From: Citricoccus muralis
GTDB taxonomy: Bacteria; Actinomycetota; Actinomycetes; Actinomycetales; Micrococcaceae
Length of the DNA stretch: 64,000 bases
Assembly: GCF_029637705.1 (NCBI RefSeq)
Contig: NZ_CP121252.1
Location: 1,550,001-1,614,000 of the forward strand
Direction: 5' to 3'
The notes below the pieces were generated by a model. It did not search any database. It was not told where the DNA came from and worked only from the letters and a program-made list of their open reading frames with translations. Below, in pieces: positions 1-8,751 of the stretch. Position 1 is the stretch's first letter, and each line of letters opens with the position of its first letter. The position numbers and the translations under genes are program-made.

Positions 1-1336
1 CGAAGTTCTGGATCGCGACGGCTCCGATGCCATGCGCTGGTTCCTCATGTCCAGCCCGATTCTGCGTGGCGGCAACCTCATCGTCACGGAGGAAGGCATC
101 CGCGAGGCCACCCGCCAGGTGATCCTGCCGGTCTGGAACGCTTTCCATTTCTTCACCCTCTACGCCAACACGGCCACCGTCAACGGCACCCGCCCCGACG
201 GCTACCGCGCTCAGACGCGCTACCGTTCCGATGACCCGCTAGACCAGTACATCCTGGCCGCCACCGGAACCATGGTGCGCGAAGTGAAGACCGCGCTGGA
301 CTCCTACGAGGTCTCCGATGCGTGTGACGCGCTGCGCACCTACGTCGACGTGCTCACCAACTGGTACATCCGCCGGTCCCGCACGCGTTTCTTCGACGAA
401 GACCCGGTGGCCTTCGACGTGCTCTACACTGTGCTCGAAGCCACCGTGCGCGCCGCCGCACCGCTGATGCCGTTGGTGGCCGAGGAAATCTGGCGCGGGC
501 TCACCGGAGGCCGCTCCGTGCACCTGACGGACTACCCCGACGCCGAGCTGTTCCCGAGCGGCCCGGAAGCCGAACGGATGCAGGAGCGCATGGATCTGGT
601 GCGTACTATCACCTCGGCTGGCTCCTCACTGCGTAAAACCGCCCAGCGACGCGTGCGTCTGCCCCTGCGTGAGCTCAGCGTGGTGGTTCCCGACGCCGCC
701 GGACTCGAGGGCGCCTACCGCAGCATCATCGCCGACGAACTCAACGTGCAGTCAGTGAACCTGCTCGATGCCGCCGAAGCCTCGCCGGAAGATTTCGGCA
801 TCACTCAGCAGCTGGTCGTCAACGCCCGTGCCGCTGGTCCGCGTCTGGGCAAGAACGTGCAGACCGTGATCAAGGCGGCGAAGTCGGGGGACTGGTCCAT
901 CGACGCCGACGGTGCGGTCGTCGCCGGAGGCCTGGAATTGGTCGAAGGCGAATACGCCCTCGCCACTCAGGTCGACCCGGCAGCCTCCGAGGGCGAAAAC
1001 GTAGTGTCCGTGATTCCCGGCGGATTCTTGATGCTGGCTACAGACGTCGACGATGTTCTCGCCGCTGAAGGCGTGGCCCGCGACACCGTGCGAGCCGTGC
1101 AAGCCGCGCGCAAGGCCGCCGGTCTGGAGGTTTCCGACCGTGTGACCACCACCATCTCCGGTCCCGCGACGGTGATTGCCGCCATCACCGCTCACCGCGA
1201 CCTTATCGCCGACGAGACACTGAGCACCGAGGTCGAGTTCGTCGAGAACGGGGCTGAAGACAAGCGCGCCTCGCACACCGATGACGCTTCCAAATCCGTG
1301 CAGGTCACGGTGACCCGAGTCGAAGGAACATCATGA
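1..1336 (+). CDS. ileS: Isoleucyl-tRNA synthetase, C-terminal part (5' end outside window)
   Basis: The reading frame is open from base 2 and enters the window just after where the KMSKS loop of a class Ia synthetase would lie; the text DAMRWFLMSSPILRGGNL is characteristic of actinobacterial IleRS. About 444 residues remain: the helical anticodon-binding domain (around WYIRRSRTRFF and APLMPLVAEEIWRGL) and a long C-terminal region. The enzyme charges tRNA-Ile in the cytoplasm. The stop overlaps the folC start by four bases (ATGA), indicating translational coupling. ValRS and LeuRS are relatives, but the local text fits IleRS best. Confidence 0.93.
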   Translation, partial: EVLDRDGSDAMRWFLMSSPILRGGNLIVTEEGIREATRQVILPVWNAFHFFTLYANTATVNGTRPDGYRAQTRYRSDDPLDQYILAATGTMVREVKTALDSYEVSDACDALRTYVDVLTNWYIRRSRTRFFDEDPVAFDVLYTVLEATVRAAAPLMPLVAEEIWRGLTGGRSVHLTDYPDAELFPSGPEAERMQERMDLVRTITSAGSSLRKTAQRRVRLPLRELSVVVPDAAGLEGAYRSIIADELNVQSVNLLDAAEASPEDFGITQQLVVNARAAGPRLGKNVQTVIKAAKSGDWSIDADGAVVAGGLELVEGEYALATQVDPAASEGENVVSVIPGGFLMLATDVDDVLAAEGVARDTVRAVQAARKAAGLEVSDRVTTTISGPATVIAAITAHRDLIADETLSTEVEFVENGAEDKRASHTDDASKSVQVTVTRVEGTS

Positions 1337-2847
1337 GCGCCGAAGACCCCACCACCACCGGCGAGCGATCCACCGCCGCGGAAGTCTACGCAGACCTACT
1401 GGACCGGGCCCCGGAAAACCGCATGGAGCCGCGCATGGAACCCATGCGCCGGATCATGGAGCTGCTGGGCGAACCCCAGCGCTCCGCTCCGGTCATTCAC
1501 CTGACCGGCACCAACGGGAAGACCTCCACCGCTCGGATGATCGAGGCACTGTTGCGAGCCCACGGGCTACGCACGGGACGCTACACCTCGCCGCACCTGG
1601 TCTCGGTCACGGAGCGGATCTGTCTCGACGGCGAACCGGTCGAGGAAGAAACTTTCGTGCGGGTGTGGAACGAGATCCTTCCACTGGTCACCCTCGTTGA
1701 CGCTGAGTTGATCGAGGCCGGCGAGAACCGGCTCACCTACTTCGAAGCGGTCACGGCGCTGGGCTTTGCCATCTTCGCCGATGCCCCGGTGGACGTGATG
1801 ATCCTCGAGGTCGGTCTCGGCGGGGTGACCGATGCCACCAACGTCGCCGACGCGCAAGTATCGGTGATCACCCCTATCTCCCTCGACCACACCGAGCTAT
1901 TGGGCGACACCGAAGGCGAGATCGCCGAGGAGAAGTCCGGCATCATCAAGCCCGGTGGCTTCCTCGTGTCGTCCCGCCAGGACCCGGACGCCGCCCAAGT
2001 GCTCTTGGATCGGGCGCGCGAAGTCGGCGCCGCCTTCCGGTTCCAGGACATCGAGTTCGGTGTCAGCGAGCGAAACGTCGCGGTCGGTGGTCAGCAGGTT
2101 ACTCTCGTCGGGCTGGCCGGTACCTACGAGAATCTCATGCTGCCGATGCACGGCGCCCACCAAGCCGAAAATCTATCGGTCGCCGTCGCTGCGGTCGAAG
2201 CGTTCATCGGCGGGGGAGAGACCGAACTCGGCGAGGACGTGCTGGCGCAAGCCTTGACGCTGATGTCCTCACCGGGTCGGCTCGAGGTCCTCAAAACCAA
2301 GCCGCCCCTGGTGATTGACGCCGCCCACAACCCCGCAGGTATCCGGGTCGCCGCCGCCGCAGTGCAGGAAGCTTTCGGGTTTAGCCGCACCGTCCTCGTG
2401 GTGGGCATTCTGGCCGAAAAAGACTCGCTCGGCATCCTTACGGCACTGCGAGAAGAATTCGACGGCGCACTGCTCTGCCTGACCGCCTCCGACTCGCCGC
2501 GTGCTGTTTCCGCCGAGGAACTGGGGGAGACCGCGCTGGACGCCGGCTGGGATGAAGACGATATCCACGTTTCCGACGACGTCGTCGGCGCGCTGCGCTG
2601 GGCGGTCGACCAAGCACAGAACATCACTGCGGCTCAGCCCGAGGGCGTTGGCGGCGGAATACTGGTCACCGGATCGATCACCCTGATCGGACAGCTGCGT
2701 GACCTATTGGGCCCCGGACCGGACCAGGCCGACGCCGGTGTCGTGGTGGACCCCCTGGACGTCTCGGCCGAGCTCGCCGTGCTGGAAGCCATGGAGCCTC
2801 CAGTGACGGACGAAGATTCGGATGAGGACTCGGAGGGTGAGGCGTGA
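1333..2847 (+). CDS. folC: Bifunctional folylpolyglutamate synthase/dihydrofolate synthase
   Basis: The 504-residue protein has the Mur-ligase-type P-loop LTGTNGKTS near residues 57-65, a LDHTELLG motif near 183 and DAAHNPAG near 330, all typical of FolC. It adds glutamate to dihydropteroate and to reduced folates in the cytoplasm, using ATP. The ATG lies inside the ileS stop, and the stop overlaps the next GTG (GTGA), so the gene is the middle of a coupled trio. The acidic C-terminal tail (about 35 residues rich in D and E) extends past the usual family end. The ileS-folC-DUF4233-ndk order is a common actinobacterial arrangement. Confidence 0.96.
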   Translation: MSAEDPTTTGERSTAAEVYADLLDRAPENRMEPRMEPMRRIMELLGEPQRSAPVIHLTGTNGKTSTARMIEALLRAHGLRTGRYTSPHLVSVTERICLDGEPVEEETFVRVWNEILPLVTLVDAELIEAGENRLTYFEAVTALGFAIFADAPVDVMILEVGLGGVTDATNVADAQVSVITPISLDHTELLGDTEGEIAEEKSGIIKPGGFLVSSRQDPDAAQVLLDRAREVGAAFRFQDIEFGVSERNVAVGGQQVTLVGLAGTYENLMLPMHGAHQAENLSVAVAAVEAFIGGGETELGEDVLAQALTLMSSPGRLEVLKTKPPLVIDAAHNPAGIRVAAAAVQEAFGFSRTVLVVGILAEKDSLGILTALREEFDGALLCLTASDSPRAVSAEELGETALDAGWDEDDIHVSDDVVGALRWAVDQAQNITAAQPEGVGGGILVTGSITLIGQLRDLLGPGPDQADAGVVVDPLDVSAELAVLEAMEPPVTDEDSDEDSEGEA

Positions 2848-3314
2848 GCGAAAAGGAACTCCCGGGCCACGAATCCTGGCGCCCGGCGCGCGAAACGAAA
2901 TCTCAGCGCAATTGGACGCCCGGTCAGCTCAAGAAGCGGCGCTCCCTGCGCACCATGTTCTCCTCGGTGGTGCTCACCTTCGAGGCTATTGTGTTGTTCT
3001 TCGTTGCGCTGACGATTTTCAACCTGAACCGCGACGCCGAATGGGCGTGGTGGGCGTTGGGCGGAACCCTGTCTTTGGCCGGGCTGTGCATCGCCACCTG
3101 CGCCTGGCTGCGCCACCCCGTCGGGTACGGCATCGGCTGGGGCATTCAGGTACTCTTCCTGGCCCTGGGTTTCATCGAGCCGATGGTCTTCCTGGCTTCC
3201 ATCGGATTCGTTGCGGCCTGGGCCTACGCCGTCATCAAGGGGCGCACCCTTGATCGCGAAAATGCGGTACGTGATGCCGCCGAAGAAGAGTATCGACGCA
3301 CGCATCCGGAGTGA
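2844..3314 (+). CDS. DUF4233 small integral membrane protein
   Basis: This 156-residue protein has a basic cytoplasmic N-terminus (about 38 residues) followed by about four hydrophobic segments, roughly residues 38-60, 68-90, 93-115 and 117-135, and a charged tail. Its size, its hydropathy and its place between folC and ndk match the DUF4233 family, whose function is unknown. It begins with GTG overlapping the folC stop by four bases, so it is probably translated by coupling. The stop codon lies inside a 16-bp palindrome. Confidence 0.85.
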   Translation: MSEKELPGHESWRPARETKSQRNWTPGQLKKRRSLRTMFSSVVLTFEAIVLFFVALTIFNLNRDAEWAWWALGGTLSLAGLCIATCAWLRHPVGYGIGWGIQVLFLALGFIEPMVFLASIGFVAAWAYAVIKGRTLDRENAVRDAAEEEYRRTHPE

Positions 3315-3326
3315 CCCGCGGGTCAC
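3311..3326. promoter_or_regulatory. Perfect 16-bp palindrome before ndk
   Basis: GTGACCCGCGGGTCAC reads identically on both strands and spans the DUF4233 stop. A TATAGT hexamer (3342-3347) follows and could be the -10 box of an ndk promoter, which would put the palindrome at the -35 region. The absence of a loop argues for a protein-binding site rather than an RNA hairpin. No regulator is assigned. Confidence 0.35.
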
Positions 3327-3419
3327 CGAAGCGATGTTGGATATAGTGAGACCGGACCCCAGAACAAACCGATGCACCCGGTGCACGCCGGGCTGCCATC
3401 ACGGAAGAACGAGGTATTC

Positions 3420-3839
3420 GTGAGCACCACCGAACGCACCCTGATCCTCATCAAGCCCGACGGCGTCGAGCGCAACCTGACCGGCGAGATTCTCAGCCGC
3501 ATCGAGCGGAAAGGTTACACCATCGTCGAACTGGCGATGACCACCCCCGACCGCGAGGTTTTGGCCGCCCACTACGAAGAGCATCAGGGCAAGCCGTTCT
3601 ACGAGCCGCTGCTCGAGTTCATGTCCTCCGGCCCGGTCGTGGCCGCTATCGTCAAAGGCGACCGCGTCATCGAGGGCATCCGCTCCCTGGCCGGCACGAC
3701 CGACCCCACCGTGGCTGCCCCCGGCACGATTCGCGGTGACCTGGGCCGTGACTGGCCCGGCACGGTGCAGAAGAACCTGATCCACGCCTCCGACTCCACG
3801 TTGTCGGCCGATCGCGAAATCGAGATCTGGTTCGGCTGA
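3420..3839 (+). CDS. ndk: Nucleoside diphosphate kinase
   Basis: The 139-residue product starts (M)[19 protein letters not shown], the canonical NDK N-terminus, and contains NLIHASDS near residue 120, whose His is the phosphorylated catalytic residue. It transfers the gamma phosphate between NTPs and NDPs to balance nucleotide pools. I chose the GTG at 3420 because family proteins begin there; an in-frame upstream ATG (3372) would add 16 unrelated residues. A strong hairpin follows the gene. Confidence 0.96.
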   Translation: MSTTERTLILIKPDGVERNLTGEILSRIERKGYTIVELAMTTPDREVLAAHYEEHQGKPFYEPLLEFMSSGPVVAAIVKGDRVIEGIRSLAGTTDPTVAAPGTIRGDLGRDWPGTVQKNLIHASDSTLSADREIEIWFG

Positions 3840-3869
3840 TCCACCACGGATCCTGACCACTGACAGACA

Positions 3870-3901
3870 GTTGCGCCCCTTCCTTTCCGGAGGGGCGCAA
3901 C
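3870..3901. terminator. Bidirectional terminator between ndk and the VKOR gene
   Basis: GTTGCGCCCC (3870-3879) pairs perfectly with GGGGCGCAAC (3892-3901), and up to three more pairs are possible inside. It lies between two convergent genes, so it can serve both strands. No long T-run follows on either side, as is common in high-GC actinobacteria. Confidence 0.75.
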
Positions 3902-3917
3902 AGGTTTAACCCAGTCA

Positions 3918-4541
3918 TTAGATGAAGGCGTTGGAAAAGCGCAGCAGAATCGAGGCGGCGACGGCGACGTACAGCAGCACGATCACCGGCCAGGCCAGCA
4001 TGGAAGCCAACGACGCCGCCCGCTCCGACACCGGTAGCACGCCACACACCATATTGCGCACCGTCACCAGCACCACCATCGGGATCATGGCGGCCCAGAC
4101 GATTATGCAGTACAGGCACAGCACGGAAATCACGAACACCGACTGCGACCAGAGCCAGACGCAGAAAATAAAGCCCAGCGCCACGCCCACGTTCAGGCTT
4201 AGCCAGTACCAGCGCGGCAGCCGTGCCCCTGCGAACAGGGTCATCGCCACGGTAATCACGATCGGAAACGCCACCATACCGATGAACTGGTTCGGGAAAC
4301 CGAATAGTGTCGCCTGCCAGTTCTGCATTACCTGGCCACAGGACACCCAGGGGTTGATATCGCAGCTGGTCACATGGTTCGGATCCATCCACAATTGCAC
4401 CCGTTCATACACCAGGGTGATGGTGGCTCCCATGCCGATCAGGCCGGTGATGAGTAGCGTCCAAGCCATCCCGACACGCCGGGCGTCAACGGGAGCGTTC
4501 GTGGTCTCGTCTTCAGTGGTGTTCACATGCGTCGTCACCAC
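3918..4541 (-). CDS. Vitamin K epoxide reductase (VKOR) family membrane protein
   Basis: The 207-residue polytopic protein has the two cysteine pairs of bacterial VKORs: Cys60 and Cys68 in CDINPWVSCG, and Cys142/Cys145 in CLYC. Four to five hydrophobic segments surround them. Family members reoxidise an extracytoplasmic DsbA-like thiol oxidase and pass electrons to quinone, which supports disulfide formation in exported proteins. No DsbA-like partner is fused to it or visible in the window, so the partner must be encoded elsewhere. It converges on ndk and is divergent from RNase E/G. Confidence 0.9.
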   Translation of the reverse strand: MVTTHVNTTEDETTNAPVDARRVGMAWTLLITGLIGMGATITLVYERVQLWMDPNHVTSCDINPWVSCGQVMQNWQATLFGFPNQFIGMVAFPIVITVAMTLFAGARLPRWYWLSLNVGVALGFIFCVWLWSQSVFVISVLCLYCIIVWAAMIPMVVLVTVRNMVCGVLPVSERAASLASMLAWPVIVLLYVAVAASILLRFSNAFI

Positions 4542-4967
4542 TTCAGCATACGCGCGCCACCTCGTCTCCAGCGGGGAATCGTCTTGTGTGAGACAATGGT
4601 CATCGACCCGATGGCGACCACACCGTCATCGAGATCCTACGGACGGCCGCTGAGCCGCCAGACAAGACCCGGAGCGCCGGTGGAGGAACAAGACCCCCGG
4701 ATGCTCGGTCAGCACGGTCGCATTTCGGCCGAGCTGACCCCTCACAACTGCTGGGTGGACGGGCCAGGACTGGCCGCCGTTGGTTCTGTCGGTCAGCGCC
4801 CCGCATCCAGTGGGGACTGCCACGACAGTTCATTCACGACTTTGAGTTCGCGGTGTGTATCGAGCACCTAAGGACGCCGCACCGGCGTCGGCCGATCCAC
4901 GGACCACGCGAACCGGACAGCCCCAGGCTGCGGGGTGTGGCCCAGCGAGGGGCAAGGAGGCGCTGCC
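4542..4967 (+). promoter_or_regulatory. Long intergenic region and probable 5' leader of RNase E/G
   Basis: These 426 bases separate the divergent VKOR and RNase E/G genes. No convincing gene is seen: the open frame at 4527-4871 has no family resemblance and no ribosome-binding site. Several G+C-rich inverted segments (for example around 4660-4760 and 4875-4950) suggest a structured leader. Enterobacterial rne is autoregulated through its 5' UTR, so similar control is possible here, but that is inference. I found no clear promoter hexamers. Confidence 0.4.
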
Positions 4968-7763
4968 ATGGCAGCCACACCATCGAACGAGACAACTGAA
5001 TCAACCACCGAGAACACCACCGCACAGCCGGCCGTGAGCGAGATGGACTTGCTCTTCCAGGCTCCGGATTTCTCGCACCTTCCGCCCGTCAAAAAGCAGA
5101 AGCCGGCACCGCAGGACGCCGACGATGACACTTCGGACGACTCCGACGACGAGCGCGACGGGGCGTCCCGCTCCGGGAACCGGTCGCGTCGGCGCCGTTC
5201 CCGCGGCAACCGCACCGCTGGCTCCGACCAGAACCGCAACGATCGCCACGATGCGGAAGCTTCCGCCGATTCCGACGAACAGGATTCCTCCAACCACGAC
5301 GCCGAGGACCAGGACCAGGGGTCCGGTGACTCGCGTGACGGTGATGACCAGAACTCCGGCTCCGGGGTAACCCGTCGTCGCCGTCGTCGCCGCCGTGGTG
5401 ATTCCGATATGGAACTGGATGGTGGTTCCGAGGGCGACCCGGAGAACACGGTGACCCGCGTGCGTGCTCCGCGCCAGGCCGCCTCTACCGGGCCCGACGC
5501 TGTGACCAGCCTGAAGGGCTCCACCCGTCTCGAAGCCAAACGCCAGCGCCGTCGCGACAACCGTGGCCAGCGCCGCCGTCATGTGATCACCGAGGCAGAG
5601 TTCCTGGCGCGCCGCGAATCCGTGGACCGGAAGATGATGGTGCGGCAGCACGAAGACCGCATCCAGATCACCGTGATGGAAGACGGTGTGCTCGCCGAGC
5701 ACTTCGTGTCCAACACCACCCAGGACTCCCTGATCGGCAACGTGTACCTCGGCAAGGTGCAGAACGTGCTGCCCTCTATGGAAGCGGCTTTCATTGATAT
5801 CGGCCGCGGTCGCAACGCCGTCCTCTACGCCGGCGAGGTCAATTGGGACGCCGCTCAGCTGGACGGCAAAGCGAAGAAGATCGAGAACGCGCTGAAATCG
5901 GGCGACTCTGTGCTCGTCCAGGTCACCAAGGACCCGGTGGGTCACAAGGGTGCGCGCCTGACCAGCCAGATCTCGCTGCCCGGTCGCTATCTGGTGTACG
6001 TCCCCGGTGGTTCGATGACCGGTATTTCCCGAAAGCTTCCCGACGTCGAGCGCAACCGGCTGAAGAAGATCCTTAAGGATCACCTCCCGGAGAACGCCGG
6101 CGTCATCGTGCGTACCGCCGCCGAAGGTACGTCCGAAGATGAGCTGATGCACGACATCAACCGTCTGCGCGCCCAGTGGGAGACCATCCAGTCGAAGTCC
6201 ACCTCCAAGAAGGTACTCGCACCGGAGCTGCTTTACGCCGAACCGGACTTGACGATCAAGGTCGTCCGCGACGTCTTCAACGAGGATTTCTCTTCCATGG
6301 TGGTGCAGGGCGACGCCGTCTGGGACAACATCGAGGCGTATGTCACCTACGTGGCACCGCATCTATTGGATCGACTCGAGAAGTGGGAGCCGAACGCCCA
6401 CGACGGTCAGGACCTCTTCGAGGCCAACCGTCTCGATGAGCAGCTACACAAAGCATTGGAGCGCAAGGTCAACTTGCCCTCGGGTGGTTCACTGGTGATC
6501 GACCGCACCGAGGCGATGACCGTGGTCGACGTCAACACGGGCAAATTCACCGGCTCCGGCGGCAACCTCGAGGAAACCGTCACCAAGAACAACCTTGAGG
6601 CTGCCGAGGAGATCGTCCGGCAGCTCCGTTTGCGCGATATCGGCGGCATCATCGTGATCGACTTCATCGACATGGTGCTGGAATCCAACCGAGACCTCGT
6701 GCTGCGCCGCCTGGTGGAGTGCCTGGGCCGGGACCGCACCAAGCACCAGGTCGCTGAGGTCACCTCCCTGGGGCTGGTGCAGATGACGCGCAAGCGCATG
6801 GGCACCGGCCTGGTCGAGGTCTTCTCCGAATCCTGCGAGCACTGCAACGGCCGCGGCATCATCATCCACGATGAACCCATCGAGCACCGTCGCAGCCACG
6901 ACTCCCACGGCAACCCGCGCTCAAACAAGTCGGGCCGCGGTCGTCAGAACAACCGCACTAACGACCAGGGTGGGCGTCAACAGAACGAGCACCATAACTC
7001 CCAAGATCAGGATCAGCAGGAGAACTCCTCCTCCTCCTCCTCCTCCTCCTCCGGTTCTCGTCGTGGACGTCGTCGTCGCGGTTCTTCGGATCAGCAGTCC
7101 AACGGCCAGGATCAGCAGCAGACTCAGGACCAGAGCGTTGTTGCCCATGAGCCGGAGGAAACTCCGGAGGAGAAGGCAGATCGAGAGGCACGCGCCGAAC
7201 AGACCCGCAACGCGCTGGCCAGCATTGCCGCGGCCAGCCACCTTGCCACCTCAGGGGAGGACGACGCCAAGGGCTCGACCGAGTCGCCTGAGTCGGCTGA
7301 ACCCGCTGAGACCCTGACCATCGGGGGAGAGCCCGTGGAGGTGCCGCAGAAGCGTTCCTCGCGGTCGCGCCGTTCGCGTCGGTCTGCCTCATCGCCGGCA
7401 CAGAATCAGTCGACCCAGGGCAACGATTCGACGCCGGACGCCGGAGCGAAGTTGAACGAACTGAACTCCGCACTTGACCAAGCCGAAGAGCAAAAGGAGA
7501 AGCAGACCCGCACTCAGGGTGCCGCCGCATCCACCACGCGTCCCCGGCGCCGTCGTGCTGCGTCGTCGGACGGCGCGAACGTCACCGTGCAGAGCACGGA
7601 TGACGCTCAGTCCTCCGGTGAGGGATCCAGCTTCAAGGCCACCGCGAAGGCTCCCAGCGCGGCGGCTACCGGATCCGCTGCCCCGCAGGGTGCTGCCGCG
7701 CCGGTCATGCTGGGTGTGGGTGTCAAAGCCGAGGAGATTTCCTCACCCGGTCGTGATTCCTGA
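4968..7763 (+). CDS. rne: Ribonuclease E/G family endoribonuclease
   Basis: The 931-residue protein has a disordered Asp/Ser/Arg-rich N-terminus (about 1-215), an S1 domain from about residue 225, the DNase-I-like catalytic region with DRTEAMTVVDVNTGKF (about 511-526) and IVIDFIDM (about 562), and the CEHCNGRG zinc link near 623. A long Gln/Asn/Arg/Ser-rich tail follows, as in actinobacterial RNase E. It cleaves single-stranded RNA in mRNA decay and rRNA maturation. I chose ATG 4968 because AAGGAGG lies seven bases upstream; an earlier in-frame GTG (4935) lacks this. Nine consecutive TCC codons lie at 7026-7052. Confidence 0.94.
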   Translation: MAATPSNETTESTTENTTAQPAVSEMDLLFQAPDFSHLPPVKKQKPAPQDADDDTSDDSDDERDGASRSGNRSRRRRSRGNRTAGSDQNRNDRHDAEASADSDEQDSSNHDAEDQDQGSGDSRDGDDQNSGSGVTRRRRRRRRGDSDMELDGGSEGDPENTVTRVRAPRQAASTGPDAVTSLKGSTRLEAKRQRRRDNRGQRRRHVITEAEFLARRESVDRKMMVRQHEDRIQITVMEDGVLAEHFVSNTTQDSLIGNVYLGKVQNVLPSMEAAFIDIGRGRNAVLYAGEVNWDAAQLDGKAKKIENALKSGDSVLVQVTKDPVGHKGARLTSQISLPGRYLVYVPGGSMTGISRKLPDVERNRLKKILKDHLPENAGVIVRTAAEGTSEDELMHDINRLRAQWETIQSKSTSKKVLAPELLYAEPDLTIKVVRDVFNEDFSSMVVQGDAVWDNIEAYVTYVAPHLLDRLEKWEPNAHDGQDLFEANRLDEQLHKALERKVNLPSGGSLVIDRTEAMTVVDVNTGKFTGSGGNLEETVTKNNLEAAEEIVRQLRLRDIGGIIVIDFIDMVLESNRDLVLRRLVECLGRDRTKHQVAEVTSLGLVQMTRKRMGTGLVEVFSESCEHCNGRGIIIHDEPIEHRRSHDSHGNPRSNKSGRGRQNNRTNDQGGRQQNEHHNSQDQDQQENSSSSSSSSSGSRRGRRRRGSSDQQSNGQDQQQTQDQSVVAHEPEETPEEKADREARAEQTRNALASIAAASHLATSGEDDAKGSTESPESAEPAETLTIGGEPVEVPQKRSSRSRRSRRSASSPAQNQSTQGNDSTPDAGAKLNELNSALDQAEEQKEKQTRTQGAAASTTRPRRRRAASSDGANVTVQSTDDAQSSGEGSSFKATAKAPSAAATGSAAPQGAAAPVMLGVGVKAEEISSPGRDS

Positions 7764-7790
7764 CACATCCATGGAACTCGGGCGCGCCAT

Positions 7791-7820
7791 TTGGTGATGC
7801 CGCCGGGCTGTGGGTACTAT
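7791..7820 (+). promoter_or_regulatory. Probable promoter of rplU-rpmA
   Basis: TTGGTG (7791-7796) and TACTAT (7815-7820) are separated by 18 bases, a good sigma-70-type promoter. It lies about 200 bases before the rplU start, implying a leader of that length. The leader contains short inverted repeats that could form structure. Confidence 0.6.
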
Positions 7821-8026
7821 AGATGACTGGTGCTGTGATAGCTGACAGTGTTGGTGTGCCCGGAGACTCGCGAAACCGTGACGTCTCGCCCCTTGAGAAT
7901 TGACCGGCTCTACGGCCGTGATTCGGCCAGGCGGTCTGCCCCGGTCCCATCGGATGAAGTCACAAACCAACGTGCTCGAGAATGCACAGTAAGTAAACAT
8001 TGAACGTCGAGAGAAGTGAGTCCCAA

Positions 8027-8335
8027 GTGGTGTACGCGATTGTCCGCGCTGGCGGCCGCCAGGAAAAGGTTTCCGTGGGAGACCTCGTAACCCTTGACCG
8101 CGTTCCCGCTGAGGCCGGAAGCTCCGTTGAGCTTCCCGCTCTGATGCTGGTGGATGGGGACAAGGTCACCTCCGGTGCTGAAGATCTTTCCAAGGTCAAG
8201 GTCAGCGCCGAGGTTATCGAGCATTCCCGTGGCAAGAAGATTGTCATCCAGAAGTACAAGAACAAGACCGGCTACAAGAAGCGCCAGGGTCACCGTTCTG
8301 AGCTGACCACCGTCAAGGTCACCGAGATCAAGTAA
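8027..8335 (+). CDS. rplU: 50S ribosomal protein L21
   Basis: The 102-residue product begins [19 protein letters not shown] and contains the L21 C-terminal signature region ([19 protein letters not shown]). It binds 23S rRNA in the large ribosomal subunit. I chose the GTG at 8027, which is followed by a second GTG (Val2) and preceded by AGAGAAGTGAG; an upstream in-frame TTG (8000) would add nine non-conserved residues. It is followed by rpmA after 60 bases, the universal L21-L27 pair. Confidence 0.97.
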   Translation: MVYAIVRAGGRQEKVSVGDLVTLDRVPAEAGSSVELPALMLVDGDKVTSGAEDLSKVKVSAEVIEHSRGKKIVIQKYKNKTGYKKRQGHRSELTTVKVTEIK

Positions 8336-8395
8336 GCTTTTTGCAGTCACCGCCGCGGTGGTGAATGCGACATCTGACAACGAAGGAAGTATGTC

Positions 8396-8656
8396 ATGGC
8401 ACATAAGAAAGCTGGCAGCTCCAGCAAGAACGGCCGCGACTCGAACGCACAGTTCCTCGGCGTGAAGCGGTACGGCGGTCAGACCGTCTCCGCCGGCGAG
8501 ATCCTCGTGCGCCAGCGCGGCACCAAGTTCCACCCGGGCCGCAATGTCGGCATCGGCAAGGACGACACCCTCTTCGCTCTGGAAGCCGGTTCTGTGGCTT
8601 TCGGTTCGCGCCGCGGCCGCAAGGTCGTCGACATCGTGCCAGCTGCCGCTGAGTAA
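8396..8656 (+). CDS. rpmA: 50S ribosomal protein L27
   Basis: The 86-residue protein starts [17 protein letters not shown] and contains the L27 pattern [22 protein letters not shown]27 reaches toward the peptidyl-transferase centre. There is no Firmicutes-type cleavable N-terminal extension. A GAAGGAAG ribosome-binding site precedes the ATG. It is co-transcribed with rplU and followed by a strong hairpin before obgE. Confidence 0.98.
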   Translation: MAHKKAGSSSKNGRDSNAQFLGVKRYGGQTVSAGEILVRQRGTKFHPGRNVGIGKDDTLFALEAGSVAFGSRRGRKVVDIVPAAAE

Positions 8657-8679
8657 TCAGCGCCCAGCTACTACGCTCC

Positions 8680-8713
8680 AGCGGGGGCGGACCCATGCTG
8701 GTCCGCCCCCGCT
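8680..8713 (+). terminator. Strong hairpin between rpmA and obgE
   Basis: A perfect 14-bp stem (8680-8693 with 8700-8713) encloses the loop CATGCT and is followed by GTCGTCTTAA. It may terminate the ribosomal-protein message or reduce read-through into obgE. The downstream T-content is weak, so partial termination or mRNA stabilisation are both possible. Confidence 0.65.
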
Positions 8714-8751
8714 GTCGTCTTAATAACAGTCCCCGACCCACAGGAGTTCCG

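Noticed and set aside
4527-4871. 114-codon open frame before RNase E/G
   Set aside because: No ribosome-binding site, no family and unlike-protein composition; treated as leader DNA.
5001-6362. Long open frame on the minus strand opposite RNase E/G
   Set aside because: It is a GC-rich shadow of the coding strand with no recognisable family; the plus strand encodes a clear RNase E/G.
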